Part shown: positions 1 to 6,676 of the stretch, in pieces | Layout of the letters: every line of letters begins with the position of its first letter | Position numbering within the stretch: position 1 is the stretch's first letter | Assembly: GCA_023440865.1 (NCBI GenBank) | Contig: JAEXRM010000191.1 | Location: forward strand, 1-13,811 | Source of the DNA: Bacillota bacterium | Lineage (GTDB): Bacteria; Bacillota; Clostridia; DSM-8532 | DNA length: 13,811 nucleotides | Direction: 5' to 3' | Made by a program: the position numbers and the translations under genes | The notes under the pieces: model-generated | Seen by the model: the letters and a program-made list of their open reading frames with translations, nothing else | The model's database searches: none | What the model was told of the DNA's origin: nothing

Positions 1-210
1 CCCCTGACCAGGAGCCTCGGCCTCACCACCGACACCTACACCAACAACAGCGGCCCCTTCCTGCGCGGCGATGTGGCCGTGCTGTCGGACCGCTGTCTGG
101 GCCTGACAGTCAAGGGCACCACCACCACGCTGCTGCAGCAGCTGGTGGATCTGGGCGCCGTTTCGGCGGAGCGGGTGCACGAGGCGGGGCTGGACGCGTT
201 GTTGCGCTAA
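1..210 (+). CDS. C-terminal fragment of an unidentified protein, possibly SLH-like
   Basis: The frame is open from the first base and ends at a TAA at 208-210, leaving 69 residues of a gene that starts outside the window. The visible part contains the stretch FLRGDVAVLSDRCLG, then LTVKGTTTTLLQQLVDLGAV and a short helical end. An aromatic/RGD.A.L..R/A..L pattern followed by a 'KGT..TL...LV..G' tail resembles the last surface-layer-homology (SLH) or similar cell-surface repeat of some Bacillota exported proteins. This likeness is from memory and weak, so the family is not established. No membrane segment or catalytic motif is visible. It is co-directional with nothing nearby: the next gene runs towards it on the other strand with a 105-bp gap, in which I see no convincing terminator. 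Its relation to the sugar locus is unknown. Confidence 0.5.
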   Translation, partial: PLTRSLGLTTDTYTNNSGPFLRGDVAVLSDRCLGLTVKGTTTTLLQQLVDLGAVSAERVHEAGLDALLR

Positions 211-315
211 GGCCCGCATCATCTGAGCCGAATGCAGGGACGTGACGACCATGAAGCGATCAAGGTCGCACACCAAGGGCGATCCGCGCGACAGATCCGC
301 TGAACGCGTTGTCCG

Positions 316-930
316 TCATACCCCCGCGATCTGCATACCGCCGTCATCCACAAGAATCACCTGGCTGTTGTTGATCGGTACGATGTGATTCGTTGCGCCA
401 AACTCTTTCCGTATGAACGCGGTTGCCTTCTTGAACGGCGGGCATCCATCGTGCGGCAGCGGATGGAAATCAATCAGATCAAGCCCACGGAAGCCGGCCA
501 ACCCCGGGGCTGCCCGTGGATCGTCCATCGCCTGCACATAGGCAATGTCCGGCGCAAGGAGAACCGACCCCGCCGACTCCCCGACATACGGCTTCCCCTG
601 TCGGATCAAGTCGCGCAGCACGCCATCCATCCCGCTTTCCCGCATCGCCTGCAGCAAAAAGAAGGTGTTGCCGCCGGAAACGTACATCACATCGGCCCGC
701 TCCAGGACCTCCCTGCAATGTGCGGCCGAATCCGCCGAGACATCCGCTTCCACCAGGGAAAAGCCCAGACGCTGGAAGGCCTTTCGTGCCGCCCCCACAT
801 AGAACCGCACTTTTTCATGCCTGGCGGCGGTCGGAACAAAGGCGACGGTTCCGCCGGCAAGGCCGGCATCGAGAAAGGCAGGCAGCAGCTCCGCCACCTC
901 GCTGAAAAAGGAACTGAGAAAAAGCTTCAT
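316..930 (-). CDS. Peptidase S51 family protein (dipeptidase E-like)
   Basis: The product has 204 residues and fits the S51 fold, a flavodoxin-like class I glutamine amidotransferase relative in which Ser replaces Cys at the nucleophile elbow. The elbow is visible as GESAGS, with Ser119 as predicted nucleophile. A preceding VMYVSGGNTFFL segment (residues 81-92) and a later DFHPLPH segment with His160 match the conserved SGGNT and histidine regions of the family. Known relatives are cytoplasmic peptidases cleaving Asp-X dipeptides (PepE) or cyanophycin-type peptides; the substrate here cannot be told. No signal peptide is visible. The start at 930 is chosen because an AGGAGG-like site precedes it at good spacing; a longer frame to 1041 would run through the divergent promoter region into the regulator gene. 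It is divergent from the WYL regulator at 1016, a common layout for a regulator and its target. Confidence 0.85.
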   Translation of the reverse strand: MKLFLSSFFSEVAELLPAFLDAGLAGGTVAFVPTAARHEKVRFYVGAARKAFQRLGFSLVEADVSADSAAHCREVLERADVMYVSGGNTFFLLQAMRESGMDGVLRDLIRQGKPYVGESAGSVLLAPDIAYVQAMDDPRAAPGLAGFRGLDLIDFHPLPHDGCPPFKKATAFIRKEFGATNHIVPINNSQVILVDDGGMQIAGV

Positions 931-1015
931 GGTGCTCCACCTCCTGCATCCAGTATCGCATGCATATGTTGACACATGTATGTCAGCAGATGAGAATGGT
1001 GAGGGGGTGACCGCC
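931..1015. promoter_or_regulatory. Divergent promoter region with TGACA-N6-TGTCA inverted repeat
   Basis: These 85 bases separate two divergent start codons and must carry signals for both genes. An inverted repeat, TGACA at 970-974 and TGTCA at 981-985 with a 6-bp centre, is the clearest element. It overlaps a TTGACA hexamer at 969-974 that could be a -35 box for the plus strand, with GAGAAT at 992-997 as a poor -10 at 17-bp spacing; that start would leave almost no leader before the ribosome site at 1001-1007, so the promoter assignment is uncertain. The repeat is a candidate operator for the WYL regulator (inference). Confidence 0.4.
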
Positions 1016-2008
1016 ATGAAACTGCAGCGCATGCTCGCCATCGTCCTGCTGCTCCTCCGTCACGAGCGGATGACCGGACGGGAACTGGCAAGCCGTTTCG
1101 AGGTCTCGCTGCGTACCATCTACCGGGATCTCGAGGCGATCGCCGAGGCCGGCGTTCCCGTGAGCTGCCTTCCGGGAAAAGGCGGCGGCATCTTGATCCA
1201 ACCGCGGTACAAGGTGGAGAAGGGCTTGTTTTCGACCGAGGACATCAGCCGCATCCTGTTCGGCCTTGGTATCCTGTCGCACTCGCTGAACGACCTGCAG
1301 GTCGAGGATCTGCTCGAACGCATCCGACAGTTCGCCCCGGACGCCGACCGCGACGAGATCGAGCGGAAGCTGGACCAGACGCAGTTCGACCCGTCCGCCT
1401 GGATTGGGCCGGACGCTTCGGAGGAAACGCTTGCGCTGGTCCGAAAGGCGCTTGGGCAGAGACGCCGCCTGACATTCCACTATGTGAACAGGACCGGCGA
1501 AGCATGCCTTGACGCGGTCGAGCCCGTCCGGCTCCTCTTCAAGGACGGCAATTGGTACCTTCAGGCATACGTGGCCGCCGAGAACCGCCAGGCCGAACAG
1601 GTTCACAGCGAGGCGGGACTGCGCGGACCGGCACAAGACGGAACACCGCTTCGCTTGTTCAAGCTTCGCCGCATGTTCCGTGTCGGGCTCCTGAACACGA
1701 CATACATCTGGCGCACCGCGCCGCATCCGTTCGCGGGCTTTGTCGACGGCATGAGCCGGCGCACCATCGCCGTGGAGCTCCTCGCAGAAGTCTCCGCCAT
1801 GGATGTCCTGCTGGACTGGTGCTCGATGCAGGACGTCGAACGCCAGCCCGACGGCAGGTACCGCGTTCATCTGGCGTGGGTCGACGATACCCATGGCTAT
1901 GCCATGCTGATGGGCCTGGGCGACCGGATAACCTGCCTCTCTCCACAGCATGTCCGAGACGGGCTGCGGGCGCGTTTCCTTGCGGCTGCAGGCAAGTATG
2001 CCCCATAA
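1016..2008 (+). CDS. WYL-domain, DeoR/YafY-type transcriptional regulator
   Basis: The 330-residue product has the standard layout of WYL regulators. A winged helix-turn-helix spans about residues 5-60 (TGRELASRFEVSLRTIYRDL is the recognition core), ending in the GKGGGI wing. The WYL domain covers about 138-200, with the signature as NWYLQAY at 179-185. A C-terminal WCX-like domain, about 245-325, follows. WYL domains are thought to bind small ligands or nucleic acid and to control the DNA-binding part; the ligand here is unknown. The start at 1016 is preferred over an ATG at 929 because a GAGGGGGTGA ribosome site lies just upstream and the longer form would overlap the divergent S51 start and has no counterpart in the family. 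Likely role: autoregulation and control of the S51 gene through the shared 85-bp region; control of the downstream importer is also possible. Length is normal and no disruption is seen. Confidence 0.9.
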   Translation: MKLQRMLAIVLLLLRHERMTGRELASRFEVSLRTIYRDLEAIAEAGVPVSCLPGKGGGILIQPRYKVEKGLFSTEDISRILFGLGILSHSLNDLQVEDLLERIRQFAPDADRDEIERKLDQTQFDPSAWIGPDASEETLALVRKALGQRRRLTFHYVNRTGEACLDAVEPVRLLFKDGNWYLQAYVAAENRQAEQVHSEAGLRGPAQDGTPLRLFKLRRMFRVGLLNTTYIWRTAPHPFAGFVDGMSRRTIAVELLAEVSAMDVLLDWCSMQDVERQPDGRYRVHLAWVDDTHGYAMLMGLGDRITCLSPQHVRDGLRARFLAAAGKYAP

Positions 2009-2164
2009 GCCGACAGGCGGCGGCGGAATCATCTCCCCGGGCGCAGGCACGCAAGCAAGCCGGCACGAAAAGGGACTAGCGAAACGACACACCGGGAAGC
2101 GAAAGCTTCATGTGCCTCGCCTTCAGTCACCACCACCGCATTTGGCAAATATGTCACATTCCGT

Positions 2165-2186
2165 GCGCAAAAATCTTGCGCTTTTT
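2165..2186 (+). terminator. Probable intrinsic terminator of the WYL regulator gene
   Basis: GCGCAA (2165-2170) and TTGCGC (2176-2181) form a 6-bp stem around a 5-nt loop, followed at once by TTTTT (2182-2186). This is a short but classical stem plus U-tract 157 bp after the regulator stop. An alternative fold pairs CAAAAA (2168-2173) with TTTTTG (2182-2187), so the element might also be an operator or attenuator for the importer transcript. Confidence 0.5.
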
Positions 2187-2278
2187 GTGAAACCGGATGC
2201 AAGAATCGTGAATGGAGACTTATTACGGTAGGATGATAAACTTTCACATGGAGAAGCCCTGTGTCATACGCAATGGCC

Positions 2279-2292
2279 TTTCCATATGGAAA
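2279..2292. promoter_or_regulatory. 14-bp perfect palindrome, candidate operator
   Basis: TTTCCATATGGAAA is a perfect palindrome located 64 bp before the first permease start and about 40 bp downstream of the -10-like GATAAA. Position and symmetry suit a dimeric repressor site. The cognate protein is unknown; the WYL regulator next door is one candidate. Confidence 0.35.
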
Positions 2293-2355
2293 CCGACGTT
2301 CGCCATCCACAAGACAGCCTGGGTAGAGAGATTACACGTGAAAGGGCGGAACCAC

Positions 2356-3315
2356 ATGTCATCGATCGAAATGCGCACAAAAACACCCGTTCCCGTCAAG
2401 CGGCACTCCCTCGGGAAGGATCTGCGGCAGAACGGCCCCTTCTTCCTGATGCTGATGCCTGCCTTCCTCTTCGTTTTCGTGAACAACTACATCCCCATGT
2501 TCGGCGCCATCATCGCCTTCAAGAACTTCAACTATGTCGACGGCTTCCTGAAGAGCCCGTGGGCGGGGCTGAAGAACTTCCAGTTCCTGTTCAAGTCCGA
2601 GTCCGCATGGCGCATCACGCGCAACACGCTCGGATACAACCTGGTGTTCATCTTCCTGGGACTGGTCCTCGCCGTCGCGGCGGCCCTGCTGCTCAACGAG
2701 CTGCGCAACCGCAAGGCCGCGAAGGTGTACCAGTCCATCATCTTCCTGCCGTACTTCATGTCCTGGGTCGTCGTCGCCTACCTGGTCTACGCGGTGCTCG
2801 CACCCAACGGCCTCTACAACAAGACGCTCGCCCCGATGCTGGGCGTCGATCCGATTGAATGGTACACATCGCCGGAATACTGGCCCTTCATCCTGCCACT
2901 CGTCAACGTGTGGAAGAACGTCGGCTACGGCATCGTCATCTACCTGGCCGGCATCACGGGCATCGACCAGGAGTTTTATGAAGCCGCCGTTCTCGATGGC
3001 GCAAGCAAGTTCCAGCAAATCATGAAGATCACCATCCCGTTCCTGGTTCCGCTGATGATCGTCACCACCCTCATGCAGCTCGGTGGCATTTTCCGCTCTG
3101 ATTTCGGCCTCTTCTACCAGGTTCCCATGCAGCAGGGCCTGCTCAAGCCTACCACGGACGTGCTTGACACCTACATCTACAACGCGCTGATCCGCACCGG
3201 CGATCTGGGCATGTCCTCCGCCGCCGGCTTCTACCAGTCCATCGTCGGATTCCTTCTGGTGCTTGCCGCCAACTGGACCGTCGGAAAGATCAGCCCGGAT
3301 AACAAGGTGTTCTAA
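2356..3315 (+). CDS. lplB: Sugar ABC transporter permease, LplB type
   Basis: This 319-residue inner membrane protein is one of two permeases of a carbohydrate importer (CUT1 class). About six hydrophobic segments are visible, near residues 29-50, 94-115, 126-148, 177-200, 226-245 and 293-308. The cytoplasmic EAA loop that docks on the ATPase is clear: EAAVLDGASKFQQI begins at residue 209, with the conserved G at 215. The N-terminal NGPFFLMLMPAFLFVFVNNYIPMFG segment, read in parts, matches the family's typical 'P...F..F.Y.PM.G' start. The start at 2356 has a GGGCGGA site at fitting distance; a GTG at 2338 or the ATG at 2212 would give untypical extensions. It is the first gene of the operon, 41 bp before the second permease. 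No ATPase gene is present; this class normally shares an MsmX/UgpC-type ATPase encoded elsewhere. Substrate is not readable from sequence; LplB-type systems commonly import oligosaccharides. Confidence 0.93.
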   Translation: MSSIEMRTKTPVPVKRHSLGKDLRQNGPFFLMLMPAFLFVFVNNYIPMFGAIIAFKNFNYVDGFLKSPWAGLKNFQFLFKSESAWRITRNTLGYNLVFIFLGLVLAVAAALLLNELRNRKAAKVYQSIIFLPYFMSWVVVAYLVYAVLAPNGLYNKTLAPMLGVDPIEWYTSPEYWPFILPLVNVWKNVGYGIVIYLAGITGIDQEFYEAAVLDGASKFQQIMKITIPFLVPLMIVTTLMQLGGIFRSDFGLFYQVPMQQGLLKPTTDVLDTYIYNALIRTGDLGMSSAAGFYQSIVGFLLVLAANWTVGKISPDNKVF

Positions 3316-3356
3316 AACGCCTTTCGTATAGGAACCACGTCGTTGGGAGGAACGTC

Positions 3357-4277
3357 ATGCCGAAAAAGAAGATCGGGGGATACGCAAGCAACAGCATCTC
3401 CCTGAAATCCAATGTGCTGCTCAACACCTTGTTCATCCTGTACTGCATCCTGTGCGTCGCACCGCTCATCCTCATCTTCACGGTCTCGATCACGGAGTCC
3501 AAGGCGCTGGTGGAGCAGGGCTACACTTTCTTCCCCAAGGCACTCTCCCTGAGCACCTACCGGTACCTGTTCCTTGATCCGACCAAGATCGTCCGGGCCT
3601 ACGGCATGTCGATCGCCGTCGCCACCATCGGTACGCTTACCAGCATCACGATGGTGCTGCTCTACGCCTACCCCCTCTCGCGCAAGAGCTTCCGCCAGCG
3701 CAACTTCTTCGCCTTCTACATCTTCTTCACGATGCTGTTCAACGGCGGCCTCGTGCCGTGGTACATCATGTACACCAAGTACCTCGGGCTGCGCGACAAC
3801 CCGGTCATGCTGGTCATCCCGAGCCTTGTCTCCGCCTTCAACGTGCTCATCGTCAAGACGTTCTTCTCCCTCAACCTGCCCGATTCCGTCCTCGAGTCGG
3901 CCAAGATCGACGGCGCGGGCGAGGGGCGCATCTTCGTCAGCATCGTGCTGCCGCTGTCGACGCCCGTCATCGCGACAATCGGCCTGTTCTCGGTCCTCAC
4001 CTACTGGAACGACTGGTACGCCTGCCTGCTGTACATCAACAACCCAAAGTACTACAACATCCAGTTCGCCATGTACCAGGCGCTTCGCACCGTGGAGTAC
4101 CTCACCTCGTCACAGGCACAGAGTGCCGCAGTCACACGCGGCGAGCTGGCGAAGGTGCCATCCGAGACACTCCGCATGGCCATGGCCATTCTCGGCATCG
4201 GCCCCATCGTGTTCGCCTACCCCTTCTTCCAGAAGTACTTCATCAAGGGTCTCACCATCGGCGCAGTCAAGGGCTGA
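3357..4277 (+). CDS. lplC: Carbohydrate ABC transporter permease, LplC/YtcP type
   Basis: This 306-residue protein is the second membrane subunit of the importer. The ATG follows a strong GGGAGGAACGTC site. Hydrophobic segments lie near residues 22-45, 85-107, 116-140, 149-170, 197-216 and 275-293. The EAA loop reads ESAKIDGAGEGRIF from residue 180, and the chain ends with the family's typical QKYFIKGLTIGAVKG tail. The segment FNGGLVPWYIMYTKYLGLRDN (read in parts, about 128-148) is characteristic of the LplC/YtcP branch. It should pair with the LplB-type subunit to form the translocation path for a saccharide delivered by the binding lipoprotein encoded after it. The 41-bp spacing to the first permease indicates one transcript. 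Length and motifs are complete. Confidence 0.93.
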   Translation: MPKKKIGGYASNSISLKSNVLLNTLFILYCILCVAPLILIFTVSITESKALVEQGYTFFPKALSLSTYRYLFLDPTKIVRAYGMSIAVATIGTLTSITMVLLYAYPLSRKSFRQRNFFAFYIFFTMLFNGGLVPWYIMYTKYLGLRDNPVMLVIPSLVSAFNVLIVKTFFSLNLPDSVLESAKIDGAGEGRIFVSIVLPLSTPVIATIGLFSVLTYWNDWYACLLYINNPKYYNIQFAMYQALRTVEYLTSSQAQSAAVTRGELAKVPSETLRMAMAILGIGPIVFAYPFFQKYFIKGLTIGAVKG

Positions 4278-4298
4278 CCTCTCCACACGACACCTGTC

Positions 4299-4321
4299 GG
4301 GGTCACCGCGCGCGGTACCCC
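4299..4321 (+). promoter_or_regulatory. Intercistronic stem-loop between permease and binding protein (1)
   Basis: GGGGT (4299-4303) pairs with ACCCC (4317-4321) and ACC (4305-4307) with GGT (4314-4316), leaving C4304 bulged and a GCGCGC loop. No T-run follows. Such hairpins between permease and binding-protein genes often stabilise or partly terminate transcripts so that the receptor is made in excess (established for maltose-type operons; inference here). Confidence 0.5.
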
Positions 4322-4368
4322 AGGCTTGTTGTCCCCTTATCCGCACACGCCGTCCCTTTCACCACCCT

Positions 4369-4384
4369 GCCGGATCGTTCCGGC
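4369..4384 (+). promoter_or_regulatory. Intercistronic stem-loop between permease and binding protein (2)
   Basis: GCCGGA (4369-4374) and TCCGGC (4379-4384) form a perfect 6-bp stem with a 4-nt TCGT loop, 73 bp before the binding-protein start. With the preceding hairpin it makes the 179-bp spacer strongly structured. No poly-T tract follows. Confidence 0.4.
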
Positions 4385-4456
4385 GCATTGGCTCGTTGAT
4401 CACAGGTTGGCATGAACGCCGCCTGTCGCATCAAAAATAAAAAGGAGGAAAAGAGA

Positions 4457-6022
4457 ATGACAAAATCCACCAGAGTCCTGAGCCGGCTTCTCGTCGTGCT
4501 CCTCGCCCTGTCCATGGTGCTCTCGGGCTGCGGCAACGCCACACCGGCTGCCTCCTCGTCCGCACCGGCTGCCTCTTCTTCGGCAGCTGAGTCCTCGTCG
4601 GCCGCTGCCAGCAGCGAAGCTGCCGCTCCGGCTCCCAGCCTCGATCCGGTCGAACTGAACGCCTGGTTCCTCGCGCCCCAGGTCAAGGACATCGAGATGG
4701 TGCAGGCTGAGGTCAGCAAGAAGCTCACCGAAAAGATCAACGCCACCATCAAGCTGAACTACTTCTGGTGGGACAGCTACTACGACAAGCAGAAGCTTGC
4801 CCTCGCCTCCGGCGACCCGATCGACACCATGTTCAGCCCGCAGTGGTGGAACTACGAGACCTACGTGTCCCAGAAGGCCTACCTCGAGCTGGACGACCTG
4901 CTTGCCAAGTACGGCAAGAACATCGTCGAGAACATCGCTCCCGCCTACCTGGAAGCTCCCCGTGTTGACGGCGTGCTGTACGGCATCCCCACCAACAAGG
5001 ACATGCTCGGCGTTTGCGGCGTTCTGGTCAACAAGGCCATGGCCGACAAGTACAACATGGACTTCTCGACCGTCAAGAAGCCGGCCGACCTCGAACCCTT
5101 CCTCAAGACCATCAAGGAAAACGAACCCGGCATCATCCCCTTCCTCTCCACCAAGGGCGACCAGTCCTCCTACTTCATGATGGACTACTCCGCCAGCATC
5201 GTTGGCGACGTCGGCTTCATCAAGACCGATGGAGACATCAAGGTCATCAACACCAAGGAATCCGAACAGTACAAGGAAGTTGCCGCTCTTGCCCGTGACT
5301 GGTTCAAGAAGGGCTACATCAACGAAGACGTCGCCACCCTGCAGGACGGCATGCCCATCAAGAAGGCCCAGAAGACCTTCATGTGGGCTGAGCAGCTCAA
5401 GCCCGGCAAGGACAAGGAAATGGAAGCGCAGCTCGGCTACCCGCTCGTACAGATCTACGGTTACCAGGGCCTGCCCCGCTACACCATGACCGGCGACCTG
5501 ACCAACTCCATGTTCGTCATCCCGCGCGCCTCCAAGAATCCCGAGCGCGCCATGATGTTCCTCGACATCCTCTTCTATGACAAGGAAGTCAAGAACCTCC
5601 TCGACTGGGGTATCGAAGGCGTCCACTACAAGAAGGTTGGCGAGAACCAGATCGACTACGCCGATGGCGTGACCGCCGAAACCTCCGGCTACACCGGCCT
5701 GGCTCAGTGGGCCATGGGCGGCAACCAGTTCCTCGACTACCTCTGGGTCAACGAATCTCCTGACAAGTGGGTCAAGATGAAGGAATTCAACGATTCCGCC
5801 GTCCCGACCAAGGCGCTTGGCTGGACCTTCAACCAGGAACCCGTCAAGACCGAAATCGCAGCCTGCACCGCAGTCGGCGACGAATTCGGCGCTTCCCTCA
5901 ACTCCGGCGTCGTCGATTACGACGAAGTGTACCCGAAGATGCAGAAGGCCTATGAGACCGCCGGCATCAACGCGATCATCGCCGAAGCCCAGAAGCAGCT
6001 CGACGCGTTCGCCGCGAAGTAA
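4457..6022 (+). CDS. ABC transporter solute-binding lipoprotein (LplA/LipO-like, DUF3502-type C-terminus)
   Basis: The 521-residue product starts after a very strong AAAGGAGGAA site. A signal peptide of about 24 residues ends in the lipobox LSGC, so Cys25 should be lipid-anchored outside the membrane. A Ser/Ala/Pro-rich linker (about 26-57) follows, then a long periplasmic-binding-type domain. The size of over 500 residues and the C-terminal pattern (GASLNSGVVDYDEVYPKM and ...AIIAEAQKQLDAFAAK) fit the large receptors that accompany LplB/LplC permeases and carry DUF3502 at the C-terminus. Its role is to capture a saccharide and deliver it to the two permeases. Aromatic residues are abundant (for example YFWWDSYYDK), as expected for a sugar cleft. 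Codon use is strongly biased to AAG, AAC, TTC and TAC, suggesting high expression, in keeping with receptor excess. The ligand is not identifiable by eye. Confidence 0.92.
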   Translation: MTKSTRVLSRLLVVLLALSMVLSGCGNATPAASSSAPAASSSAAESSSAAASSEAAAPAPSLDPVELNAWFLAPQVKDIEMVQAEVSKKLTEKINATIKLNYFWWDSYYDKQKLALASGDPIDTMFSPQWWNYETYVSQKAYLELDDLLAKYGKNIVENIAPAYLEAPRVDGVLYGIPTNKDMLGVCGVLVNKAMADKYNMDFSTVKKPADLEPFLKTIKENEPGIIPFLSTKGDQSSYFMMDYSASIVGDVGFIKTDGDIKVINTKESEQYKEVAALARDWFKKGYINEDVATLQDGMPIKKAQKTFMWAEQLKPGKDKEMEAQLGYPLVQIYGYQGLPRYTMTGDLTNSMFVIPRASKNPERAMMFLDILFYDKEVKNLLDWGIEGVHYKKVGENQIDYADGVTAETSGYTGLAQWAMGGNQFLDYLWVNESPDKWVKMKEFNDSAVPTKALGWTFNQEPVKTEIAACTAVGDEFGASLNSGVVDYDEVYPKMQKAYETAGINAIIAEAQKQLDAFAAK

Positions 6023-6086
6023 TCTTCGAACACGACCCTCGATCAACTGGCAGCATCCAATCTGCCAACTTGCCTGACAAAGGCAT

Positions 6087-6123
6087 CAGAGCCGGTATCC
6101 GCATCACGCGGGTACCGGCTCTG
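6087..6123. terminator. Long hairpin after the importer operon, probable terminator without T-tract
   Basis: The arms 6087-6102 and 6108-6123 pair over 16 positions with a single G-T wobble (T6098 with G6112) around a 5-nt ATCAC loop. The hairpin lies 64 bp after the binding-protein stop. No poly-T run follows on either strand (TCATCTG on plus, ATGCCTTTG on minus), so it may act as an RNA 3'-end stabiliser or as a U-tract-independent terminator. Confidence 0.6.
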
Positions 6124-6450
6124 TCATCTGCAGGAATGACCGTCGAATCCCCACTATCGCACCTTCCGTTGGGTTTCGGGACCTCCTTCCTGCTTCCCGG
6201 GCTCGTCGTGTCACGCCGATCCCGTATGTCGGTCAGCAACTGTTCCGGCAGGCCATGGGTACCGCCCTATCTTCCGCTTCCCGATCGCTGATGCTCCGGG
6301 CTCCCGCATGCGCGATGCGTTCCTCGGCATCCCTTTGCGGGCGGCCCTTTCGGGTTCACTGCCTGCAACACCAGCCTCCATACTTGCCGAACAAGGTTCG
6401 GGCAGCATGGGTCTCTTTCACAGCCAGGCTGTCGCCCATGCCTGGCGCAC

Positions 6451-6610
6451 AGCAACAAGGCAGGCAGACGCTTCACGCGCATGACAAGAAGGCAGGCAGA
6501 CGCTTCACGCGCATGACAAGAAGGCAGACAGACGCTTCATGCGCATGACAAGAAGGCAGACAGACGCTTCATGCGCATGACAAGAAGGCAGACAGACGCT
6601 TCATGCGCAT
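6451..6610. repeat. Tandem repeat array, five copies of a 32-bp unit
   Basis: The units are 6451-6482, 6483-6514, 6515-6546, 6547-6578 and 6579-6610, with no spacers. Copies 3, 4 and 5 are identical. Copy 2 differs at two positions (CAGG for CAGA, CACG for CATG), and copy 1 shares these and has a degenerate first part. Each of copies 3-5 contributes to a 12-bp perfect palindrome, TCATGCGCATGA (the last two bases come from the following unit; the final copy ends CATGCGCATG). In copies 1 and 2 the palindrome carries one mismatch. The unit is not a multiple of three, so it is unlikely to be coding. The array starts 67 bp beyond the stop of the minus-strand binding-protein gene, so it may be transcribed in that 3' untranslated region. 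Confidence 0.95.
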
Positions 6611-6676
6611 GCCTGCCTCCTGTTATCGGTTTCGGATACGCCTGAGCGACACCTGATGTGCGGTTCCCGTGCTGTG

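Larger units (their letters stand above)
2009..2355. other. 347-bp intergenic region upstream of the importer operon
   Basis: No gene is supported here, although the frame of the next gene stays open back to an ATG at 2212 that has no ribosome site. The region is more AT-rich than its surroundings. It contains, in order, a hairpin with a T-run (2165-2186), a degenerate 12-bp direct repeat offset by 32 bp (2167-2178 and 2199-2210), a GTGAA pair 21 bp apart (2187 and 2208), a -10-like GATAAA at 2235-2240 without a good -35, and a 14-bp perfect palindrome at 2279-2292. A weak -35 beside repeats is what one expects where an AraC-type activator recruits polymerase (inference). Confidence 0.6.
6023..6676. 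other. 654-bp gene-free gap between convergent operons
   Basis: No credible gene lies here. Short open frames (for example 6070-6291) lack ribosome sites and recognisable composition. Supported contents are the long hairpin at 6087-6123, a small hairpin at 6385-6404 (CCGAAC-AAG-GTTCGG with two more pairs past a bulged G), and the 32-bp tandem repeat array at 6451-6610. The stretches 6124-6384 and 6611-6676 show nothing I can assign. Confidence 0.75.

Noticed and set aside
983..2092. 369-codon open frame antisense to the WYL regulator
   Set aside because: The opposite strand has clear HTH and WYL motifs; this frame has none and no ribosome site.
2212..2355. N-terminal extension of the first permease from ATG 2212
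   Set aside because: No ribosome site precedes 2212, the 48 extra residues are not hydrophobic or family-like, and the stretch includes promoter-like and palindromic DNA.
4400..6046. 548-codon open frame antisense to the importer's binding protein
   Set aside because: It mirrors a well-supported lipoprotein gene with a strong ribosome site. Long antisense frames are expected with the strong third-position GC bias of that gene, and the Val/Gly/Leu/Asp-rich product matches no family.
6070..6291. Small gene in the gap between convergent operons
   Set aside because: It begins inside the long hairpin region, has no ribosome site and its translation has no recognisable motif.
6451..6610. CRISPR array
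   Set aside because: The 32-bp units abut without unique spacers and no cas gene is present; this is a plain tandem repeat.
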